Of a stretch of 64,000 nucleotides of DNA, positions 50,701 through 61,946 are shown in pieces. The notes under the pieces were generated by a model that saw only the letters and a list, made by a program, of their open reading frames with translations, was not told the origin of the DNA and did not search any database. This DNA comes from Misgurnus anguillicaudatus (lineage: Eukaryota > Chordata > Actinopteri > Cypriniformes > Cobitidae), in NCBI RefSeq assembly GCF_027580225.2, contig NC_073358.2:6391501-6455500 (forward strand), given 5' to 3'. A program made the translations under genes and the position numbers. Position 1 is the stretch's first letter, and every line of letters begins with the position of its first letter.

Positions 50701-53700
50701 GTACCTTGGCAGTGGTCTCCTCATTGGCCTGTCTGACAGAATCCTCTAACTCCTGCTTTTCATTCATTGTCCTCTCAAAAAGATCGTTTGCTTGCCGCAG
50801 CATAGCCTGAAGCTTCTTTAACTACAAGTATCAAGAAGTTATAATCAGAAACTGTACTCGCGACTCTGGGGGCACTTTATCTCATAAAAATTTACATTTC
50901 ATTGGTTCTATTTTGCATTACGTCTATTTGCGGATACATTTTTTTTTATCATTTTAACATTGGGGTGGAATGTGATGCAGGCGGTAGAAGTACAAGCTTT
51001 TAATGGATTAAAGAAGACAAACCTGATCTCGGGTCTCGGCCTCTTGTCCCTGAATGACCTGCAGCTGTTTCTCGTAATTGGAGCACATATCACATCTCCG
51101 GCCCATCTTCCTCCCAGCATTCTTCAGCTGGGACAGAACAACAAAAAAAAGTGTTATGAAAGTTTAAGAATGAACACTTAAATTAAGTGATGCTACGCTT
51201 TACCACGGTAGTCTAGAACTCAAATCTCAACCCATAAATAAATTAATATAGTGTAAACAAATCTAGTGCTGGGCAAAGATTAATAGCGATTAATCGCATA
51301 CAAAATAAAAGTGATTTTTTTTGCATAATATATGAGTGTGTGCTGTGTGTACCCGGTATATATGTATATATTAAAAAACACATTCATTTATGCATTTAAG
51401 AATTATATTATATATAAATTATTTTTTAAAGCGTGTGTGGTTAAATATACATAATAATTACACACAGTATACACACATATTATGACAAAAAAAATCACTT
51501 TTGTATGCAATTAATCGCGATTAATCTTTGCCCAGATTACTAGTTACCATACACGGCCACATAAACAGAACACAAGACCTAGGCTGTGTCCGAAATAGCC
51601 ACCTATACGCTCATTCACTATTTAGTCCACTAATATTTCACTTGACTGAGTGAATGAAAACAAGTGAATAAATTCGGACACTTGAGCTTGCCGAAAGCGC
51701 TGCAACGTGAGTGACATCTTTCGCCAGGACACGAGAATTCATTCATCGCCAGCCTTAGTGGACGAGTAGCGGCTAGCTGTGAGTGTACATTGGTTGTACA
51801 CTCAATATTGCAGTGCATTGTGGGGTTGAATGAGTGCACTTAATATTGTCCACTATAATTTCGGACACCACTTCAAAAGTACTATTTAAAGGGACACTCC
51901 ACTTTTTTTGAACATGTGCTCATTTTCCAACTCTCCTAGAGTTAAACATTTAATTTTTACCGTTTTAGAATCTATTCAACCGATCTCCGGGTCTGGCGGA
52001 ACCACTTTTAGCATAATCCATTGAAGCGGATTAGACCATTTAGCATCAATGATATTACGCAGCACCTGAAAATAGTCCCCTTAGTAATTTTCAATAGCAG
52101 GGGACTATTTTTGGCAGCAAAATAGCCTCCTGCAGCAATGTTATGGCAGCAAAGTCCTTGATTATTACGCTAGAATGAGAGTATAGTTTCTAGCCATATC
52201 GGCCTAGAAAATCGGAACTTTTAATTTTCCGTCGGTCTTAGTACACGATGTAACTACAGAAGAGTCAAGTTTTAAATAGGAAAAATATTGAAACACTTTG
52301 GATTGTGCTAAGCTATGCTAAAAGTGGTACCGCCAGACCCGGAGTTTGGTTGAATGGACTCCAAAACATTTAAAATCAAATGTTTAACTGGAGGGGAGCT
52401 GGAAAATGAGCATATTTTCAAAAAAAGTGGAGTGTCCCTTTAAGGGTATGGGGGCTATTTCATACACAGACTTTCAATCTGCCAGCCAATCAGCTTACAC
52501 ATAAGAGGGACACACTTCAGGTAGTTTGTAGCCAATGACGATGCATGTTTCTACCTCTACATTTATGGTTAACAGAGCTCTAAAAGTCACCTGCCTCCAT
52601 CCCCAGTGCCACCTGTCTAGATCTATTTATGTGATTTTGTGCCTAATACGGTGTACACACCAAACGCGAACAGGGTTCCAATACCTTAGTTAACTTCAAG
52701 GACTTTCAAGATCCAATACCCTCAAATTCAAGAACTAAATTGGGGGACACATTTCAAGTGAGAGCAAGGTTACATCATGTTACCTTTTAAGATACAATGT
52801 TACAGTTCCCTTTCGAGGGAACTCGCTGCATCACTGTGGTGACACTTTGGGGACGCCGCCAGGGGTAAGTGCGTCTGAATGTGTATATCATATTCAACCA
52901 ATGGTGAGGCTTAACGACAAAGACGGGGTGACGCGGGAGCCAGGAAGTATATCGCTATCTGAAATATTGGCAAAGATGGCGTTACAGAGACGCAGGAAGT
53001 ATGGTAAGGGAGACGCAGCGTCTCGTTCCCTTCTCAGGGAACAACAGTTACATACGTAACCCGAGAAGTTTTCATGTGTGAAACACAACTATGCAAAAAA
53101 GCATTTTGATATGAATCAACATTAGCATATAGAAGATATAAGCATGTAAAGCGAACAGTTTAGCACACGTTCTTAAAAAGTCTAGAATTTTATGATATTA
53201 TCCTACACTACACAGGGAATAATATGGATTTTTTTCCCAGAAAACTTCTTGCATAAAATAGATTCAAGCACATTCAATGACCTGTATCTATGTATATATA
53301 TTTAAAAACTTCCCAGTGTCTTGAATTTTTTTCCCCAGATTCACAAACTTTCAAGAATTTCAAGAACCCGTGGGAACCCTGGTGAAGCATCATGTTCATC
53401 GGTCTAGATTACTTGTGGGATTTAACTGTGTCATGCTAAATTTTTGCTTGAGTTGAATATTTTCGCTCAAGGCAAAAAGCCATGTTTTCGTGGCATGTTT
53501 TCGAGTTTGTGTCTATTCGCCTCTTTCCATTGACTTTGTATGTAATTTACTTGCGCAAATCATTGAATTCGCGTTTGGTTTGTAAGCCCCATAACACTGT
53601 CGCAGCATCACTTTCCTGCTAACTGAAGCATGTGTTTATTAGCAGTAGCATGACTTCATACATGGTCTGCAACAAAGCTTCAACATATTAACTTTCACCA

Positions 53701-56700
53701 ACAAAACACTGACAAGTTGAAAAAACGAATAAAGAAGAACTAACTTCTTGCTCTAGAAGATTCCACTCGCTCTCGCTGACCAATCGGTATCCAGACGGAG
53801 GAAGATAAGCCATATTGGACATGTGAGAAATGCTGGACAGCAGTGACGCGGTCTCCTCCTGCTCTGGGGTCATGGCCTTAATGGCCTTCTCCTGGTCCTT
53901 AGTAAGGAGAAATTGTCCTGGCTGAAGGGAGGATATAGAGGAGGTGTCCATGCTGTCTGCTCCCACTAGAGGACCAAAGTCTGACTCGTCCAACTGGCTG
54001 GCTGACTTGGCCTTATTGTTTTGTCCGCCCAACCCGTGAGCCTGCAGGGCTGCTCCTGAAGAACCGAGGCTGTCTGTGGACTGGACCCTCCGAAGGCCAT
54101 CCTTAAAAAGGTCTGAGCCGTCTGGGCGGCCCGGAGCGTCTTCGTCCAGAGAGTGCAAAGAACTGTTGATACTGTGGCTGAGGTGAGACTGCAGTCAAAG
54201 AAAGAAAACCTCCAATTAGGATGAAACGGGATGATTCACTCTTGCACTTGAACTTAAACCACATTAGTTCCAGATCTAATCTAATAATGTACATCGGCAC
54301 CGATACCTCTTCTATGGAGAGTCCAAGCAGTGAATCTTCTACTGCTTCTGCATGTTCTGTCACCTCATCCTCATTGGCCTCTTTAGCTTGACTTAATCTC
54401 TCCTTCTCATCCTCTTCCTGGAAAGACACAAACAATGAAGAGGAGATAACGGTAATAAATTAAAAAAAAAAAAAGAGTTTTTGAATGCCCGTGTTGGAGG
54501 TTACAATAATGTTGCTTACAGCCCCAAGCCAAAAGTCAATCAGGCTTTATCACCCACCACATATTAAGCAAAATATTGACCTGTCATAACTGATTAAATG
54601 TTGAACAGGAAGGTGAAGAGTTCAATAATAGCACTCAAAAAGTGTGACAACAGTTAAGCGAGGGTGATGAAAAAATACCTGGTTCCTCTTTTTCATCTCC
54701 TCCACCTGTCGCAGCTGCTCGCTGGACAGCACGCTCTCCATGTGCTGCATGTCCTGCATCAGCAACCGCTGCGACTCCAAAAACTGATCATTTGCCCGTT
54801 GCCAGGTGTGTTTCAGCTGATTGTGTTGTTGTCGTTCCAAGTCCAGCAGGTGAACCACTAAAATACAACCACATGATTTAGTCAAATCAGCTGTGATGCA
54901 AAGCTCTATGAAATAGTATATGATGCAACCAACATTTAGATTATTAGCCGAAGGCAGATACAATATTGCACGCTAAAATATAACAAGTTATTCGGGTCAC
55001 ATGCCTTCATGAAGTTCTTTCCTAAGTTTCTCCGCATCCTCCTGAAGGACAGATTTCTGCGTGTTGAGGACGGCGACGTACATCTCTAGATCTGTGCGGC
55101 AGGATTTCTCGGCCTCCAGGACGTGATTTAGCTCCTTCACCTAAAAACATAGATATTTATTGGTACTGAGGTATGGACAGAAGACATCAAGATAATCTCC
55201 TGTGTTTCTTATTAAAATAACTTTAAAGGAATAGTCTACTCATTTTCAATATTAAAATATGTTATTACCTTAACTAAGAATTGTTGATACATCCCTCTAT
55301 CATCTGTGTGCGTGCACGTAAGTGCTGGAGCGCGCTGCGACGCTTCGATAGCATTTAGCTTAGCCCCATTCATTCAATGGTACCATTTAGAGATGAAGTT
55401 AGAAGTGACCAAACACATCAATGTTTTTCCTATTTAAGACGAGTAGTTATACGAGCAAGTTTGGTGGTACAAAATAAAACGTAGCGCTTTTCTAAGCGGA
55501 TTTAAAAGAGGAACTATATTTTATGGCGTAATAGCACTTTTGGGAGTACTTCGACTCGCCTGAAAGTCCGCTCCCCTTCTCCCTCTTATAATGGGAGAGG
55601 GAGGGTGTTACTGCGCCGAGTCGAAGTACTCCCAAAAGTGCTATTACGCCATAAAATATAGTTCCTCTTTTAAATCCGCTTAGAAAAGCACTACGTTTTA
55701 TTTTGTACCACCAAACTTGCTCGTATAACTACTCGTCTTAAATAGGAAAAACGTTGATGTGTTTGGTTACTTCTAACTTTATCTCTAAATGGTGCCATTG
55801 AATGAATGGGGCTAAGCTAAATGCTATCGAAGCGTCGCAGCGCGCTCCAGCGCTTACGTGCACGCAGACAGATGATAGAGGGATGTATCAACAATTCTTA
55901 GTTAAGGTAATAATAACATATTTTAATATTGAAAATGAGTAGACTATTCCTTTAAGCAACCTGTTTAAAAAAATATTAAGGATACTAGATGTTAAACTGA
56001 AACCAGTGATATCTTAAACTGTTAAAGGCGGGGTGCACGGTCTCTGAAAGCCAATGTTGACATTTTAAATCACCTAAACAAACACGCCCCTACCCCAATA
56101 GAATCTAGATCTTCTTTTGATAAACCCGTCCTACACATACGCAACCCAGGCAACGATGTTGGTTAGTAGACATGCCTCTTACTGCTACAAGTGTGTTTTG
56201 GTCCTGGCCCGACTCCCTTTTCCAAAGCGTTTCTCAAAAATCCTGCATCCCACCTTTAAATTTACAGAACTGATTTTATACCACTTGAAAATTGTTGCTT
56301 AGAAGTTGAATGGCTGAATAAACTTTTTTTACTTTCAAAGTCTATTTGCAATTTAAAAGCGGGGTGCACGATTTTTGACAAACGGTTTGGAAAGGGAATC
56401 GGGCCGAGTACCAAAACACACTTGTAGCCAATCAGCAGTACGGGGCGTGTCTACTAACCAACATCGTTGCTTGGGTTGCGTATGTGTGGGGCGGGTCTAT
56501 CAAAAGAATGTCCAGATTCTATTGGGGTAGGGGCGTGTTTGTTTAGGTGATTTAAAATGTCAACATTGGCTTTCAGAGATCGTGCACCCCGCCTTTAAAG
56601 GAGTAGATTTTATAAAATCAACCATTTTTAAGTAATCAAATGCTTTAGTAAACTACTATACAAAACAAACATCCCAAAATAACATTACAGGCATAACATA

Positions 56701-59700
56701 ATAAGCATAGCAATGAAGCACTAAAGTATCTCACATGGTCTAAATTTGATTTACCACATTTATGTACTGCAAGCACCCATAAATACAGAAATGTATTCCA
56801 TGCAACCTTTCCGAGCTGACTCATTGTATTTTATGTTTTTTTAGGTAAATATTTTCCATCTCATCACCAACCTTTCAACTTTATGGCATAGGTGGCCTCA
56901 GGCAGCAGCAACATTATGCTTCACTTTTACAATGCTTAGACTTATTTTTCGAGGGCGCATGACGCAAAGCTCGTGACAACATGCATGTGGCCCGTCATGT
57001 GTTCAAAATGTGTGTTTGGCGCGTCATGTGAACCATGTGCATCATGCTTCTTGTCAAAATAAGTGCCTGCTGCACACACATCTATAGGGTTTATGATAAA
57101 AGTAACTCTCAGATACTCGCTTAATCTCATATGTAATCAGAGTTTACTGTTAAGTTAGTGTCTTGCGAGTATTTTGTGAACTTGCGCGTCTCTTTTATCA
57201 TAAACCTTTCCGACACGTATGCAGCAGGCACTTATTTTGAAAAGACGCATAATGCCCATGGTTCACACGATACAAAGAACACACATTTTGAAATGACGAG
57301 CAACACACGACACTCCAAACACATATTTCGAATTCGCGCCCCTCGGAAGATAAGTCACCAGCTGTCATTAGTCAAGTCTGAATAAAACGGCACACAAGAA
57401 AATCTTTTTTGACCAGGTGTAAATTTGCCTATTCATAAGATCATGCTAACCACATTCAAAGGAACAAAATAAGTCACAAATGGGTATTTGGTAAACTCTC
57501 AGTTCTGCTTTTTGAGGTATGTCTAACCTTCGCTGCCTCAAGTTCCTTAACTCGGCCCTCCGAGCTTGTAAGTTTGGCCTTCAGAGCTGCAATCTCACTC
57601 TCCATTGGCATCACCACGGAGCGCAACTTTTCTGCATCCTCCTGAGCCTAGATTAAAATAAAACCAAACTTAGCTAAGGGACACAAGTCCAAAAAAAAAA
57701 AAAAAACACACACACACACACACACACAGACCTTGGCTTTCTATCAATTTCTCATAGTTCGCAGGACTTATATTTAGTGTCACGATAGCTACTTTTCATA
57801 AGTCAAATAATTGCCCAGAAATAATGGTGATAATCTATATTGTTGTCTTTTTAAGACCATTTTATGTCACTGATTATATATGACAAAAAAATAATATAAT
57901 GCTAATATAATGCTAATACATCCTTTCTAAGAACACAACTTTAATTTTTAAGATTATTAACATTAAAATTCTAAATAATATTCTAAATGAAACAAATAAA
58001 TATTATATGCATTTCAATTTTAATCAGCTAATACAGTTCTTGTTCAGTGTAAATCTTAGCTTCACTGGGTTTATTGCTTTAGACAAGTGTTCATGGTCAT
58101 TTACATTATAACGATAACTATATAAAAATATAGTTTAAAAAATCGTTTGATATTAAAGAGAATAGCAGAGTTCACACCACAACTATAACGATGAAAATAC
58201 AATAAACAATATCGTTAGGATCACTTTAAGTATTTTTTTCAAATGAAGAACGATAAACCGTTGACAGCCAATCAAATTCTTTTGAACTTCAAGTGCACGC
58301 TAGGGTTGCCGCGGTGACAGAATTTTCTCACCGGTTAATCGGCGCGTCACAAACCCGGTAATCCCGGTTTCACCGGGTGGGAGGGGCTTATAAATGCGCA
58401 TGCAGACGTGCACATTTTACTTTCACTTTTGAATTACGCAACTGTTTAAATGCAGTGCTTGCGTACGCTGCGTTAAATCGCGTATGAATTTGCATGCAAT
58501 GCGAGTGCAACAGCTGGTTTATTTAAGTGCTTAAGTTAATGTGCCCAGGTAATTCGCACAGAACCCGCCAGTCCCAAGCAGAGCAACCGGCTACTTCTCC
58601 ATAAAGCGCTGCTTGAATGATCAATGATGGGTTTATTATTTTTCTTGATGAAAAACACAAGAACAAAACGATCTCGGTTATATTAAACATCATATATGTA
58701 TATTATAACAAAAACGAGTAACCACGCGGCTTCTGCCTTCGTCTGGTCAGTCTGCTTGCCTCGCACACTCTGACAGGAATAAATGAAATCTGACACCTGC
58801 TGCTCTGTGACGTGACGCGCGTTCAGCTCCGCTAAATTCAGTCTGCAGACACATTCAGTTGTAAGTGTTTGCTCTCTCTTACGAAACTAAATGATTTAAT
58901 TACACGAAAATATCAAAACGACGGTGAAAGACGGTGTCGCGGTGGGCAAGTGATCTAACCGGTGAGAGGCTGAAGCACCGGTTATCACCGTTTCACCGAC
59001 CATCGCGGCAAGCCTAGTGCACGCCACTGATCTATATAAATGACTGGATTGCGCATGACGTCACAACTGTGAAGCCACCGCACCGCTATGTTGGTATACC
59101 CAAACATTCCATAAAATCAATGGACGCGATCAGATTTTAATGATAAAACATCACAGTTACCCTGTACATTATTACAACACAAACGTCCTAAGCATGTACA
59201 TAGTTATTTACTAAAAGTTGTACATTTTAGTTTTTAGTCTTCATTACACAGTATCAGATCAGCAAACAGACCGCAGCATATTTAGTATTAATGACAAACG
59301 TGCTCCTTCTGAAATCTAAATAAATAATCATACTTTGTACCATATGTGTATGCAATAATTTGCTGGTTTTATGTTATCTAAACTTACAAGTTACCTAAAC
59401 TTATTTAGAGAAATAACGCTGACCGTGTAGCTGAATGTCAAAAAAAACTTTATTTATACCCGTGTCATTAACAGAACGCAGCAGACACACTCACCTTAAC
59501 AGTTTTTTATAAATCCATTATCCTGCCCGATTAAAACATAAACACTGCAAATAACACCAGAATTAACAGTTAATTTACGTACACATATCCTAAAAATAAT
59601 CTTGCGTGACAGCGTACGCTGTAAAGCGGGTGAATTTAAAACATGATTTTGAATGGAAGTCAATGACGCCCTCTGCCGGTTGGGTATACCAAGATGGCGG

Positions 59701-61854
59701 CTCGAACTCTGCGCTGGCTTCACCTCACGCTGTTACGTTAAGCGTTCTATGTGCAATCCAGTCATTTATATAGATCAGTGGTGCACACGCATTTAAAATA
59801 ACGGATGACACGGTGGAAAAGCTCATTGCTGAGGTCCGTAACATAAAATTACCTCAGGTATCCAGTGCTGATGCAGTTGGTGTGAATTGACTATGTAATG
59901 CTTTTTCTACTACATTGAATGCACCAAAAGGTAACATATTAGATTATACAAACTACTAGTAATATTGCGCAGTAATATTGACGGAAGTTTGAGCGAGAGG
60001 GGGAGTAGTCAGAAGTGATGATGTTACTGCGTGCCGAGGTCGAAGTGTTGCAAACTAAGTGCTCTTCGGCAATACAATATAGTTCTCATTTTTTATCCGC
60101 TTACAAAAAGCGCCACGTTTTATTTTGTGCCACCATACTTACTTGTGTAACTTCTCATTTAACAGTCTTTAAATAGGGAAAACATGAAAGGGTTTAGAGT
60201 AGGGCTGTCACGATTATGAACTTTGGCTGACGGTTATTTATCTAATAAATTGTGACGATTATGACGATTAATTGCCTGTTTTATTGCTTGCTTTGACATT
60301 TAATTCTCTTACATTTTTTGTTTCTTCATGAAATATTTTTTTACACAAATGTATCTTAAATTCAAAAACTGAAAATTCTTCATAAGAAATAAACACAATA
60401 AAGTGTCTAAAAATATCAACGCAATCAAAATAAACGGACTATAACAGAACAGGCCTTAAATAGTAGCCAGAGAGATGTGCAATCATTGCGGTGATCTGAA
60501 ATCATTGCGATGAGGTCAAACAATTGCGATGAGGCGATTATTTAATCATTGTGACAGCCCTAGTTTGGAGGCTTCTATGAATGGGGCTAGGCTAGATGCT
60601 AAGACATTCACAACGCACTGAGCAAAGATTAAGTGCACGCATTGAAAAAAGATGAGTATGTATTAATTAGTCTAAGTTGAGGTAAGAACATAGTAAAATT
60701 TTGAAAAATTTTGTTTTCCTTTAAATGCAAGAAGAACAGCATATTTACACATTCAGTGACGTAAACAATTGCAAAAGCTTTTATTACAGGAAATATGCAG
60801 AATTAGTTAGTCACTGAAGGCAAATTATGTGCGAATAAAGCACGCATGAGCAAATTAACAAAGTTTTTGCTTTACGTTCCGTAAAGTGGACCTTAATATA
60901 GTTATTGTTATCGCTAAAGTGTGAACGGCCTTTTACTCTGATCGTATCTGTGAGTATTCGCCATTACGTGCAGTCACGTTTATAATAGCTACTGTAGCAC
61001 TGTAGATCTGAACAACTCAGATCTAAAAACCGTATCTTATGATTCAGATGACTTTTTATTTGTATAGCTCTTTATATTGCCTCTGTTTTCGTTCATTTTC
61101 TCTCCTTACCAGTCCTTCCAGAAAAATGCGGAGTTTTTTTGTGATTGTTGCGGGCAAAAATATTCGATTTTGCGGCACGTTTTCTCAAAAAATGCGATGG
61201 AATATGCGGAATATTTATGCAATTTATGCGATGGAATTGCGGGAATTTGCGAAAATTGCGGAACTTGCAACAACTGCGGAAACTTGCAAAAGCTGCAATG
61301 ATGTTCACGTCACATAATCACGTCACTTCATAACGTTCCCATGGCAATAGAGGACACGGCTGCGCTTGTGTGAAATAAATGCAACATTTTTCAACTTTCT
61401 GTTAATATATATGTGACTTTTTGCTACGGAAATGCGGGGATTATGAAATCATGCAAGCCCCGCATATTTTGTGCATGGAAATCTGTAATCAATGCGGCGA
61501 AAGTGAGTCGTATTTGGAAAAAATGCAGCCCCGCATAAATATGCGGACTTTGGCTGATTATGCAATATATCGTGCGATCGCACAATCGCGTTTTTCTGGA
61601 GGGACTGCCTTACGTGTCCCATTCAGTATTGTTCTTTATTGCTAAATCAATTATTTTTACAGTATGAATCGCTGACGTACTTATAAGAGCAATACTATCA
61701 TGTATTCTGTATAATATCATTTATTTAATATTTCATCATTTTACTGTTTTCAATTTCTTCCTTATATTTATAGCCTACGTGTTTGTTCTAAAACTATTAT
61801 GTTTACATACAAATTAATTTGTATAGGCCTGTTTATATATTATTAACACTATAC

Positions 61855-61946
<92 letters not shown>

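Larger units (their letters stand above)
58100..60940. mobile_element. Outer transposon of a nested island in rabep1
   Basis: CATTATAACGATAACTATAT near 58105 with AGAGTTCACACCAC, and CTTAATATAGTTATTGTTATCGC near 60900 followed by AAAGTGTGAACGGCC, form an inverted pair. Four later elements lie inside, given separately. The outer body is split at AGTGCACGC. Confidence 0.55.

Noticed and set aside
55001..55005. GT donor (GGCAT/GTGACC) instead of the GC donor in rabep1
   Set aside because: It would add two residues and shift the next conserved exon out of frame, whereas GC gives the expected protein.
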